NCBI GenBank assembly: GCA_002084985.1
Contig: MZGO01000003.1
Coordinates: 1 to 10,554 of the forward strand
Direction: 5' to 3'
Source: Thermotoga sp. 4484_232
GTDB lineage: Bacteria > Thermotogota > Thermotogae > Thermotogales > Thermotogaceae
DNA length: 10,554 bases
Part shown: positions 1 to 6,837 of the stretch, in pieces
Layout: the number at the start of each line of letters is the position of its first letter
How positions within the stretch are numbered: position 1 is the first letter of the stretch
Position numbers and translations under genes: made by a program
The notes under the pieces: generated by a model
What the model saw: the letters and a program-made list of their open reading frames with translations, nothing else
Databases searched by the model: none
What the model was told of the DNA's origin: nothing

Positions 1-140
1 AGATCTATGATCAACTTGTTTTTTCCCTTAGTCAAAAAATCGTTCAAAAGTTGCTTTTTAAAATTGAAAGCGTTGGATAGATCCAGCTCTCCTTTTGGTT
101 TTATTATGACGTAACCTTCTATTTCCTCGTATTGATACAT
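1..140 (-). CDS. STAS-domain anti-sigma-factor antagonist (partial, 3' end off window)
   Basis: This is the first 46 codons of a leftward gene that starts at ATG 140-138 and runs off the left edge. The visible protein begins MYQYEEIEGYVIIKPKGELD and continues with a helix and then the strand KNKLIID. That is the start of a STAS domain: a beta-strand, the conserved G-E-L-D turn (residues 17-20), an amphipathic helix, and the strand before the usual phosphorylatable Ser, which lies beyond the window. STAS antagonists of the SpoIIAA/RsbV type bind anti-sigma kinases and release the sigma factor. The gene follows lexA by 12 bases with a strong Shine-Dalgarno site, so it is probably last or near last in the metG-gyrA-archease-lexA transcript. 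From memory, T. maritima has a STAS protein (TM1081) at the same place. The family call is fairly secure; the target sigma pathway is unknown. Confidence 0.8.
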   Translation of the reverse strand, partial: MYQYEEIEGYVIIKPKGELDLSNAFNFKKQLLNDFLTKGKNKLIID

Positions 141-145
141 CCTGA

Positions 146-152
146 CCCCTCC
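146..152 (-). promoter_or_regulatory. Ribosome binding site of the STAS gene
   Basis: Read on the minus strand this is GGAGGGG, five bases before the ATG at 140. It lies in the 12-base gap after the lexA stop codon and supports both this start and translation from the shared transcript. Confidence 0.7.
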
Positions 153-719
153 TCAACAGAAGAGCCTGATCAATCCAATAGCCTTTCCTACGATTCTTAT
201 GTCACCGGTTTTAACTAACTCTCCAATATTCCCCTCATCCGTGTATTTTAAAACTTCCAAATTCGTCCCCTCCCTCACAACTATAACGATATCTCCGTTT
301 TCTGCTTTCCGCTGCCTTTTAACCACCAAATAGTCTCCTTTCATCACATTCTCTTCCTTAAGAGAATCGTCTTTAACCTTATAAACAAAATGGTCACACC
401 CAGGTTCCAGCATATCTTTTGGGACGGAGAGAAATCCCACAGCGTTCTCCACAGCGTTCACCGGCATATCGAACGGCATCTTCTCAACTATCGGGAGTTT
501 TATGGCATCGGATCTGTAGACCAGCTTAATTCCCCTTGCCTTTCCCGTTCTTTTCACATAACCTTTCCTTTCCAAAGCCACGAGGTGTATAACTGCCCCT
601 CGAGGCGTTATCTTGAATTTCCTGGAGATATCCCTTATAGAAGGAGGGAAGCCATTCTTCTCATAGTACTCCTCGATGAACTTGAGTATTTCCTCCTGAC
701 GCCTTGTTAACCCTTTCAA
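153..719 (-). CDS. lexA: LexA-family repressor with a degenerate self-cleavage site
   Basis: This 188-residue protein has the LexA architecture. A winged-helix DNA-binding domain spans about residues 1-68 ([15 protein letters not shown], then GFPPSIRDISRKF and the wing GKARGIKL), followed by an S24-type peptidase domain from about 74 to 188. LexA represses SOS genes and normally inactivates itself by cutting an Ala-Gly bond with a Ser-Lys dyad. Ser119 is present in DDSL, and the flanking MKGD and NGDIV motifs are intact. However, the cleavage dipeptide aligns without gaps to Phe83-Asp84, the catalytic Lys position reads Leu157 with Lys158 beside it, and about 15 residues are missing before the final strand (IVGKAIGLIRLF). 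The start is TTG, overlapping the archease stop by four bases, with AAAGGTGG ten bases upstream. The reading frame is unbroken, so this is not a simple frameshift. Family membership is secure; that it cannot cleave itself is inference. Confidence 0.93.
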   Translation of the reverse strand: MKGLTRRQEEILKFIEEYYEKNGFPPSIRDISRKFKITPRGAVIHLVALERKGYVKRTGKARGIKLVYRSDAIKLPIVEKMPFDMPVNAVENAVGFLSVPKDMLEPGCDHFVYKVKDDSLKEENVMKGDYLVVKRQRKAENGDIVIVVREGTNLEVLKYTDEGNIGELVKTGDIRIVGKAIGLIRLFC

Positions 720-1093
720 ACGTCAAACACCACCTTTGTGCGAATTTTCTCCCCCCGCTTTTCCAATCTCAGAAGGTGATATGTTAAAGCTTTTATTTCT
801 TCCCCTTTCCTCCTCAACACCTTTTTAAATTTTACTACTATTTCCCCATCTTTTTTAATCATATCATGAGGGAAATGCCCCACAGAAATTTCAAATATCC
901 AATCGTTTACCGTGTCGAATATGAAATCCTCAAGTGGTTCACAGATATTGTAAGCTTTCTCCTTTGAGAAATTCCCCAAATCAGGTTTGTAGTGTTCAAA
1001 GAGAATACCTATTATCTCTTTCAACAATCCAATTATATCGTGGGATTCTATCTCATAAGCCAGATCCGCTGTGTGATCTATTTGTTTTCTCAT
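716..1093 (-). CDS. Archease, cofactor of the RNA ligase RtcB
   Basis: The 125-residue protein is a full-length archease. This small cytoplasmic metal-binding protein helps RtcB RNA ligase load GTP and turn over during tRNA splicing or RNA repair. The family signatures are the N-terminal [10 protein letters not shown] (residues 6-15, with Asp10 the expected metal ligand), the central [13 protein letters not shown] (100-112), and the C-terminal VVFDV, whose Asp124 is the second expected ligand. Its length is close to the bacterial norm. ATG at 1093 overlaps the gyrA stop as ATGA, and its own stop overlaps the lexA start, so translation is probably coupled on both sides. A GGTGGTG stretch just upstream can serve as the ribosome binding site. 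No rtcB gene lies in the window, so the partner must be elsewhere. From memory, T. maritima archease TM1083 has a solved structure. Confidence 0.93.
   Translation of the reverse strand: MRKQIDHTADLAYEIESHDIIGLLKEIIGILFEHYKPDLGNFSKEKAYNICEPLEDFIFDTVNDWIFEISVGHFPHDMIKKDGEIVVKFKKVLRRKGEEIKALTYHLLRLEKRGEKIRTKVVFDV
730..737 (-). promoter_or_regulatory. Ribosome binding site deciding the TTG start of lexA
   Basis: The minus strand reads AAAGGTGG here, inside the 3' end of the archease gene and ten bases before the TTG at 719. It supports the TTG start, and the resulting N-terminus ([12 protein letters not shown]) matches that of other LexA proteins. Confidence 0.6.
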
Positions 1094-3501
1094 GACACCA
1101 CCGCCATCTGGGCTATTTCATCATCGACCAGCTCTATGAGTTTCACACCTTTAGTTATCCTACCCACAACACCTATGTCTGAAACTGGTATCCTAACACT
1201 CATACCGTTCTTTGTGAGAACTATCAGTTCTTCATCACCTTTGACGAACTCTATACCAACAACTTCTCCCGCTTTATCAACGCTAGATATGTTCTTTAAA
1301 CCTCTTCCACCCCTTCTTTGAATCCTGTACATGGAGACAGGTGTTCTCTTGCCAAAGCCTTTCTTGGTAACTGTAAGCACACTTCCTTCCTCATCAGACA
1401 CTATTATCATTCCAACGACCTCATCGTTTTTCGATAGCTTTATACCGATAACACCCATTGCACTTCTGCCCATCCTTCTCAAGTCGTTTGCGGAAAATCT
1501 TATTATGAATCCCTTCTTCGTTGCAAGGAGTATCGTTGATTTCTCTTTATTCAGAACACCTCCTGCTACAACTCTGTCGTCTTCATCCTCGTAAGATATA
1601 GCTCTTATTCCCTTCGTGGAAGCTCTCGCAAATTCGGAAAGAGGCATTCTCTTTATCTTACCTTTTTTGGTAACAAGCACGAGATCTCCCATTTCTCCAT
1701 TTGAGGGAATCAAAGCGACTATCTTTTCGTCATTTTGAAGTTTGAGATAAGCTGTTATGTGCTTCCCTTTGGCAGCTCTTCCGCTACTCTCTATCTCGTA
1801 GTTTTTTATCATGTAGGCCTTGCCGAGATTTGATATGAAGATCGTGGAAGCTTTATTTTTGCTCACAACGACGAACATGATTTCATCATCCTCTGAAACC
1901 TTTGAACCGATAACACCCTTTCCTCCTCTTCTTTGAAGCCTGTAATTCTTCAATGGTGTACTTTTCAAATATCCTTTGAGGCTCAAGGTTATCACAACAT
2001 CTTCTTCAACTATCAAGTCTTCAAGATTGTAAGATCTCACTTCAAGATCCATGAGTTCTGTCCTTCTTTCGTCTCCATATTTTCTACCCAGTTCCTCGAA
2101 TTCCCTTATCATAACGTCGTACACTCTCTCATCTTTTTCCAGAATTTCTTTCACTTCCTCAATTCTATTTATAAGGTCTCTATACTCCTTCTGAAGTTTT
2201 TCAAACTCCAATGATGTTAGACGTGAAAGTCTCATGTCCAGAATAGCATCTGCCTGAGCGTCTGTAACTTCCAGAACATCCATCAACTCCTTTTTAGCCT
2301 CCTCTACTGTTCTGCTGGTTCTAACGATATCTACGACGGTTCCTATCGCTCTGGATGCTTTCATAAGACCTTCCAGAATATGAGCTCTCTTGGAGTAAGT
2401 TCTATACTCGTATTCTGCTCTTCTTCTGATTATCTGGAATCTATGGTTTATGAAAGCGTTCAAAAGTTCTTTTATATTCATGAGTCTTGGCCTTTTTCTC
2501 TCATCTATTACAAGCATCTGAACGTTGTAAGTATCCTGAAGCGACGTGTGCTTATACAAATTGTTCAAAACAATGTTTTCATCTATATTCTTCGGTATTT
2601 CTATCACGATTCTGATACCTCTTTTATCCGATTCATCCCGGACGTTTCTTATAGGGACGTTTTCATTATTTTGAGCGTATTTTGCTATCTGCTCTATCAA
2701 ACCAGCTTTACTAACCATGTAGGGTATTTCCGTTATGACTATCTTCTTATCCCTCTTTCCCTCTTCAACATGTACCTTCCCTCTTATAACGATTGAACCT
2801 TTCCCTGTAGAGTATATCTTCAACAGGTTCGATGCGTTTATCACCACTCCACCTGTTGGGAAGTCCGGGCCTTTCAAGTATTTCATGATCTCCTCAATCG
2901 TAGCATCCGGTTTCTTTATCAGAAGGATGAGGGCGGATATAAGCTCCTTCAGGTTGTGAGAAGGAATATTCGTTGTCATACCTACAGCTATACCTGAAGA
3001 TCCATTTGCGAGTAGATTCGGAAATTTTGATGGAAGAACCGTCGGCTCAAACAGGCTACCATCGAAGTTCGGTATCATGTCGACGGTTTCTTTATCTATA
3101 TCCTCCAGCATCTCTTCTGCTATCCTGGTCAATCGGGCTTCGGTATACCTCATTGCAGCTGGTGGATCTCTATCTATCGAGCCGAAATTCCCCTGACCAT
3201 CAACCAGGGGATATCTCGTCGAAAAGGATTGAGCCATCCTGACGAGGGCTTCATAGACTGGGGCATCACCATGGGGATGATACTTTCCCATGACTTCTCC
3301 AACGATTCTAGCGCTCTTCTTAAAAGACGATTTGTGGGACAATCCAAGCTCCATCATACCGTAAAGTATTCTTCTTTGAACGGGTTTCAAACCATCTCTA
3401 ACATCAGGGATGGCTCTTCCAACTATGACACTCATCGAATACGTAAGATACGATTCGACGAGTTCATCCTCTATGGGTTTGTTTATAACCACTTCAGCCA
3501 T
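1090..3501 (-). CDS. gyrA: DNA gyrase subunit A
   Basis: This 803-residue protein is the DNA breakage and rejoining subunit of the A2B2 gyrase, which introduces negative supercoils using ATP. The winged-helix/breakage core covers roughly residues 30-490 and includes the catalytic Tyr119 in AAMRYTEAR and the segment [12 protein letters not shown] (73-84). The C-terminal beta-pinwheel DNA-wrapping domain follows, with a canonical GyrA box QRRGGKG at 523-529, which separates gyrase from topoisomerase IV ParC. A second box-like QRRGGRG lies at 728-734. There is no acidic C-terminal tail. The position equivalent to E. coli Ser83 is Ala80, and Asp87 is Glu84. ATG at 3501 has AAGGTGAT a few bases upstream and lies 16 bases after metG. 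The stop overlaps the archease start by four bases. gyrB is not in the window. Confidence 0.98.
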   Translation of the reverse strand: MAEVVINKPIEDELVESYLTYSMSVIVGRAIPDVRDGLKPVQRRILYGMMELGLSHKSSFKKSARIVGEVMGKYHPHGDAPVYEALVRMAQSFSTRYPLVDGQGNFGSIDRDPPAAMRYTEARLTRIAEEMLEDIDKETVDMIPNFDGSLFEPTVLPSKFPNLLANGSSGIAVGMTTNIPSHNLKELISALILLIKKPDATIEEIMKYLKGPDFPTGGVVINASNLLKIYSTGKGSIVIRGKVHVEEGKRDKKIVITEIPYMVSKAGLIEQIAKYAQNNENVPIRNVRDESDKRGIRIVIEIPKNIDENIVLNNLYKHTSLQDTYNVQMLVIDERKRPRLMNIKELLNAFINHRFQIIRRRAEYEYRTYSKRAHILEGLMKASRAIGTVVDIVRTSRTVEEAKKELMDVLEVTDAQADAILDMRLSRLTSLEFEKLQKEYRDLINRIEEVKEILEKDERVYDVMIREFEELGRKYGDERRTELMDLEVRSYNLEDLIVEEDVVITLSLKGYLKSTPLKNYRLQRRGGKGVIGSKVSEDDEIMFVVVSKNKASTIFISNLGKAYMIKNYEIESSGRAAKGKHITAYLKLQNDEKIVALIPSNGEMGDLVLVTKKGKIKRMPLSEFARASTKGIRAISYEDEDDRVVAGGVLNKEKSTILLATKKGFIIRFSANDLRRMGRSAMGVIGIKLSKNDEVVGMIIVSDEEGSVLTVTKKGFGKRTPVSMYRIQRRGGRGLKNISSVDKAGEVVGIEFVKGDEELIVLTKNGMSVRIPVSDIGVVGRITKGVKLIELVDDEIAQMAVVS

Positions 3502-3517
3502 TTCATCACCTTCTTAT

Positions 3518-5416
3518 TCAGGAGACCTTTGCTCCCGGTGTTATATCACCATCGATTGTTATCAATTTCAAATCATCTCCGAATTGAGCTGCTAAAAGCA
3601 TCCCTTGAGATTCGTATCCCATCAATTTCGCTGGTTTCAGATTCGCAACCACCACTATGAGTTTCCCAACTAGATCTTCTGGTTTGTAAAATTCCGCTAT
3701 ACCAGCAACTATCTGTCTTTTTCCAAGGCTCCCAAGGTCTATCTCCAGTCTAATGAGTTTTTTCGATTTCGGTATTCTCTCAGCCATCAGTATCTTCGCA
3801 ACTCTTAGATCCACTTTTGAAAAATCTTCTATTGTTATCACATTCGCTCCTTTCTCCACACTCACTGTTCTCACCACCTTTTCGAATTTTTCAAGATCTA
3901 TTTTTTCAAACAAAGGTTTACCATGCGCAACAGGAGAACCAGATTTCAATATTCCCCATATTTCTAGGTGTTCTCTGTTTTCATTTTCATGGAAACCAAT
4001 CCTTTTGAGGACCTCTCTGGAGGTATCAGGCATGATAGGAAGCACCATGAGAGAAACCTTCAAGAGCGCTTCCAGCGTGTTGTAAAGAACCGTCCCCAGT
4101 CTTTTCATGTTCCCTTCTTTTGCTAGAACCCAAGGTTTTGTTTCATCGAAATACTTATTTACGTCAGCTATGAAAGCCCAAACCTTTTCCAGTGCTTCTG
4201 TTAACCTGTATGAATCCATGAGCGAAATGAAATCTTTCAGAGTATCATCGTATCTTTCCAAAAGCCAATTATCAACACTCTGAAGTGCACCTGGTTTTGG
4301 AACCTTCGAATTGAAGTGCTTTTTTACCATAGCTGTCGTTCTGTGAAGGAGATTCCCGTAATCATTGGCGAGATCCGCGTTCAACCTTTTAACCAGATTT
4401 TCCTCTGAAAAATCTCCATCTTTCCCAAAAACTATGTCCCTAACAAGATAGTACCTGATGACATCGTTTCCGTATCTTTCCACGAATGCTCTGGGGTCTA
4501 TAGCATTGCCTAGAGATTTTGATATCTTCTGACCGTTGACAGTTAACCACCCATGAGCGAAGATCTTCTTGGGAGGCTCCAAACCAACCGAAAGAAGCAT
4601 GGCAGGCCATATTATCGAGTGGAACCTATTTATTTCTTTCCCTATCAAATGAACATCCGCCGGCCAGAATTTCTCGAATCTCTCCATATCGTCAGGATAA
4701 CCTATCGCTGATACGTAGTTTATCAATGCATCTACCCACACGTATATGACGTGATCCGGATCGCCTGGCATGGGGACACCCCATTTGAAGGTGGTCCTTG
4801 TTATACTTAAATCCTCCAATCCCCCTTCTAGTATCCTCAACATTTCATTTCTTCTAAAATCCGGTTCCACGAATTCAGGATCGCTGTTGAAAATATCAAG
4901 CAAGACGTCTCTGTACTTCGACAACTTGAAAAAGTAGTTCTCCTCACTGACCCATTTGACGGGTCTTTTACACTGAGGACATATCTTCCCACCATCTCGT
5001 GTTTCAACCTCATTTTCTTTCCAAAAAGTCTCACATGGAACGCAGTACCATCCTTCGTATCTTCCTTTGTAAATATCACCATTTTCTACCATTTTCCTCA
5101 CGAAGTACTGAACCGTTTTCATGTGAGAATCGTCTGTCGTCCTTATGAAGTAATCGTTAGTTATCTTCAAATCTTTCCAGAGTTTCTTGAATTTTTCCGC
5201 AAGTTCATCACAAAACTCCTGAGGATCTTTTCCGGCTTCACGAGCCGCTTGTAATATCTTCTGACCATGCTCGTCGGTTCCTGTGAGAAAGAAAACTTCG
5301 TACCCCATGAACCTCTTGTATCTAGCGATGATATCGGCTATGATCGTCGTATAGGCACTTCCTATATGAGGTTCTGAGTTAACATAATAAATAGGAGTGG
5401 TGATGTAAAACTTCAA
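3518..5416 (-). CDS. metG: Methionyl-tRNA synthetase with fused C-terminal tRNA-binding domain
   Basis: This class I synthetase charges tRNA-Met. The 632 residues hold the Rossmann catalytic core with the HIGH motif as HIGS (17-20) and the KMSKS motif as KISKS (297-301). A zinc knuckle has four Cys in two CxxC pairs (125/128 and 146/149). The anticodon-binding helical domain contains NKYFDETKPW (420-429). A C-terminal EMAP/Trbp111-like OB-fold tRNA-binding domain spans about 531-632 (DFSKVDLRVAKI ... GYESQGMLLAA), which typically allows dimerisation and tighter tRNA binding. The start is TTG at 5416. Purine-rich AGAGGGGG lies nine bases before it and GAGG two bases before it, and the N-terminus MKFYITTPIYYVN is normal for the family. 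As first gene of the leftward operon it is driven from the 5417-5519 region. I see no T-box or riboswitch in its short leader. Confidence 0.98.
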   Translation of the reverse strand: MKFYITTPIYYVNSEPHIGSAYTTIIADIIARYKRFMGYEVFFLTGTDEHGQKILQAAREAGKDPQEFCDELAEKFKKLWKDLKITNDYFIRTTDDSHMKTVQYFVRKMVENGDIYKGRYEGWYCVPCETFWKENEVETRDGGKICPQCKRPVKWVSEENYFFKLSKYRDVLLDIFNSDPEFVEPDFRRNEMLRILEGGLEDLSITRTTFKWGVPMPGDPDHVIYVWVDALINYVSAIGYPDDMERFEKFWPADVHLIGKEINRFHSIIWPAMLLSVGLEPPKKIFAHGWLTVNGQKISKSLGNAIDPRAFVERYGNDVIRYYLVRDIVFGKDGDFSEENLVKRLNADLANDYGNLLHRTTAMVKKHFNSKVPKPGALQSVDNWLLERYDDTLKDFISLMDSYRLTEALEKVWAFIADVNKYFDETKPWVLAKEGNMKRLGTVLYNTLEALLKVSLMVLPIMPDTSREVLKRIGFHENENREHLEIWGILKSGSPVAHGKPLFEKIDLEKFEKVVRTVSVEKGANVITIEDFSKVDLRVAKILMAERIPKSKKLIRLEIDLGSLGKRQIVAGIAEFYKPEDLVGKLIVVVANLKPAKLMGYESQGMLLAAQFGDDLKLITIDGDITPGAKVS

Positions 5417-5432
5417 AACCTCGCACCCCCTC

Positions 5433-5462
5433 TTGGTATTCTGTTCGATTTTTCAGTAGAAT
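5433..5462 (+). promoter_or_regulatory. Candidate sigma-A-type promoter for the rhomboid-trk-hisS operon
   Basis: On the plus strand, TTGGTA (5433-5438; 4/6) and TAGAAT (5457-5462; 5/6) are 18 bases apart. Transcription would start near 5469, about 50 bases before the rhomboid GTG. It overlaps the start region of the leftward promoter. Weaker alternatives exist in this AT-rich stretch, so confidence is moderate. Confidence 0.4.
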
Positions 5463-5470
5463 GATATCAT
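5461..5470. repeat. Perfect 10-base palindrome ATGATATCAT between the divergent promoters
   Basis: The sequence ATGATATCAT equals its own reverse complement. It overlaps the -10 elements of both candidate promoters. Two shorter palindromes follow, ACATGT (5473-5478) and TACGTA (5480-5485). They could be operator half-sites, but short AT-rich palindromes also occur by chance. Confidence 0.4.
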
Positions 5471-5494
5471 AAACATGTGTACGTAGCTTTTCAT
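5466..5494 (-). promoter_or_regulatory. Candidate sigma-A-type promoter for the metG-gyrA-archease-lexA operon
   Basis: On the minus strand, ATGAAA (5494-5489; 4/6 match to TTGACA) is followed after a 17-base spacer by TATGAT (5471-5466; 5/6 match to TATAAT). Transcription would start near 5459, giving a leader of about 40 bases before the metG TTG. The match is by eye, but it lies in the only upstream space this operon has. Confidence 0.55.
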
Positions 5495-5506
5495 TGAGAA
5501 AAAAAT

Positions 5507-5513
5507 AGGGGGG
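5507..5513 (+). promoter_or_regulatory. Ribosome binding site deciding the GTG start of the rhomboid gene
   Basis: AGGGGGG ends six bases before the GTG at 5520. The ATG at 5518 is followed at once by TGA and cannot be used, so this spacing picks the GTG. Confidence 0.6.
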
Positions 5514-5519
5514 ATCGAT

Positions 5520-6194
5520 GTGATTCCTCTATACGATATCCTCCCAAGCAGGAGAAAACCTTATGTCATGTGGTGTATCATACTCATAAACGTCATCGTT
5601 TATGTCTATGAGTTAACCTTGGGTTCACATGGTATGAGAGTTTTCTTCTACCTTTATGGTCTTGTACCTGCAAGATACACTGTGAAACAATTTCAAGCTA
5701 TGACAGGGCTTGAGCCATCTTTTCTGCCATTCATATCTCATATGTTCATTCACGGGAGTTTCCTTCATATACTGGGTAACATGTGGTTTCTGTGGATCTT
5801 TGGTGATAACGTGGAAGATATAATGGGGCACGCTAGGTTCGCCATTTTCTATATAAGCAGTGGTATCTTGGCATCACTCTTTCACTTCATTCTCAACGTA
5901 CATTCCACAGTGCCGATGGTTGGTGCTTCCGGTGCGATATCCGCAGTAATGGGAAGTTACTTCGTTTTGTTTCCGTACTCAAGGATTGTGACACTCCTTC
6001 CCCTGATCTTCTTTTTCTCCCTGGTAGAAATTCCAGCTTACTTTTTCCTGTTCATATGGTTTATACTTCAACTTGTGAACGGTTTGAGTTCTTCTACCAT
6101 GTATTCCGGTGTGGCTTGGTGGGCACATGTTGGGGGGTTCGTTGTAGGAGCGATCTGGGGATGGTTTTTCAGGAAAAAGGTGTACTGGTTGTGA
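5520..6194 (+). CDS. Rhomboid-family intramembrane serine protease
   Basis: The 224-residue protein is an integral membrane protein that should cut transmembrane helices of its substrates within the bilayer. The catalytic dyad is visible as Ser137 in VGASGAIS (134-141) and His203 in WWAHVGGF (200-207). The conserved His and Asn of the second membrane helix appear in HGSFLHILGN (His78, His83, Asn87). Hydrophobic stretches at about 16-32, 81-95, 105-126, 135-151, 155-185 and 196-216 fit a six-helix bacterial core with a short basic cytoplasmic N-terminus (SRRKP). It is first in the rightward operon, 25 bases before the response regulator. Its substrate is not evident, and a role in K+ uptake or in processing a membrane regulator is only a guess from position. 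Confidence 0.93.
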   Translation: MIPLYDILPSRRKPYVMWCIILINVIVYVYELTLGSHGMRVFFYLYGLVPARYTVKQFQAMTGLEPSFLPFISHMFIHGSFLHILGNMWFLWIFGDNVEDIMGHARFAIFYISSGILASLFHFILNVHSTVPMVGASGAISAVMGSYFVLFPYSRIVTLLPLIFFFSLVEIPAYFFLFIWFILQLVNGLSSSTMYSGVAWWAHVGGFVVGAIWGWFFRKKVYWL

Positions 6195-6205
6195 TATGAT
6201 ATATC

Positions 6206-6213
6206 AGGAGGTG
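6206..6213 (+). promoter_or_regulatory. Ribosome binding site that moves the response-regulator start to GTG 6220
   Basis: AGGAGGTG, near perfect, ends six bases before GTG at 6220. The in-frame ATG at 6196 lies upstream of this site and would place the site inside the coding region, so GTG 6220 is the preferred start. Confidence 0.75.
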
Positions 6214-6219
6214 CTCCTT

Positions 6220-6837
6220 GTGGCCAAAGTCCTTTGTGTGGATGATGAAAAGAACGTGAGAAACCTCATGAGGAAAGTCCTAGAAGACGAAGGTTACGAA
6301 GTGGTTGCAGTCTCATCTGGCGAAGAAGCCCAGGAGCTTTTGAACAGGGAAAGATTCAATATTTTAACTTTGGATTTGAAGCTTCCCGGAATATCAGGTA
6401 TTGATCTTCTCAAAAAACTCCAAGAAGAGGGAATGGAAGTACCTGCTATAGTGATCAGCGCTATAGCAACTCCGGAAGCCATTGTGGAAGCTATGAAAAA
6501 TGGAGCTGTTGATTTTCTCTCAAAACCCTTCTCTCCAGAAGAGCTTTTAGAGAAAATAAAAGGTGTCCTCGAGATGGAAAAAATGACTTTCAGCAAGATG
6601 GAAAGAATCGCGAAGAGTCTCATGGAAAAAGGAAAATACGACGAATCCGAGAAAATTGTTAGGAAGATGTTCTCTTTGGTGCCCTCCTCTCCAATTCCCC
6701 ATTACCTTTACTCTCTGATACTCTCCTCAAGAGGTAACAAGGACCTTGCTTTGAAGCATCTAAAAGCGGCTTTAACCCTCGATGGAAATTACCACCCCGC
6801 CAGGGAGGAACTGAAGAAGTATGAAGAAGAAAACTAA
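6220..6837 (+). CDS. Response regulator: receiver domain plus TPR-like C-terminal region, no DNA-binding domain
   Basis: With the GTG start the protein has 205 residues and begins MAKVLCVDDEKNVR, as receiver domains do. The acidic pocket is Asp8-Asp9, the phospho-acceptor is Asp52 in LTLDLKLPGISG, the switch residue is Ser80 in IVISA, and the conserved Lys is Lys102 in FLSKPF. After a linker, residues 125-205 form charged helical hairpins. Examples are AKSLMEKGKYDESEKIVRKM, and then LYSLILSSRGNKDLALKHLKAAL, read as two segments around residues 163-185, resembling two TPR repeats. No helix-turn-helix or enzyme domain is seen, so the output is probably protein-protein contact. The gene overlaps the following trkA by 17 bases, which ties it to the K+ uptake genes. 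No histidine kinase is nearby. The receiver call is secure; the TPR call and the link to potassium are inference. Confidence 0.9.
   Translation: MAKVLCVDDEKNVRNLMRKVLEDEGYEVVAVSSGEEAQELLNRERFNILTLDLKLPGISGIDLLKKLQEEGMEVPAIVISAIATPEAIVEAMKNGAVDFLSKPFSPEELLEKIKGVLEMEKMTFSKMERIAKSLMEKGKYDESEKIVRKMFSLVPSSPIPHYLYSLILSSRGNKDLALKHLKAALTLDGNYHPAREELKKYEEEN

Larger units (their letters stand above)
5417..5519. other. Divergent intergenic region between the two operons
   Basis: This 103-base stretch is the only real intergenic space in the window. It holds the start regions of both operons: a candidate promoter for each direction, overlapping each other, several short palindromes, and the ribosome binding sites of metG and the rhomboid gene. 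No ORF or structured RNA is apparent. Confidence 0.8.

Noticed and set aside
153..719. LexA as a frameshifted pseudogene
   Set aside because: The frame is continuous from a normal LexA N-terminus to a normal C-terminal strand, and motifs on both sides of the changed residues stay in register.
3229..3660. A 143-codon open frame on the plus strand opposite the gyrA/metG junction
   Set aside because: It spans two well-supported genes on the other strand, has no family signature and is explained by their codon usage.
5443..5449. A possible Gram-positive-type SOS box (CGAAC half-site on the minus strand, near metG)
   Set aside because: Only one half is present. The matching GTTCG half at the right spacing is absent, so LexA binding here is not supported by that motif.
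5417..5465. A T-box or methionine riboswitch upstream of metG
   Set aside because: The leader is only about 40 bases and lacks any T-box sequence or stem structure.
6196..6219. ATG 6196 as the start of the response regulator
   Set aside because: A near-perfect AGGAGGTG lies downstream of it and six bases before GTG 6220, and the extra eight residues precede the normal first strand of a receiver.
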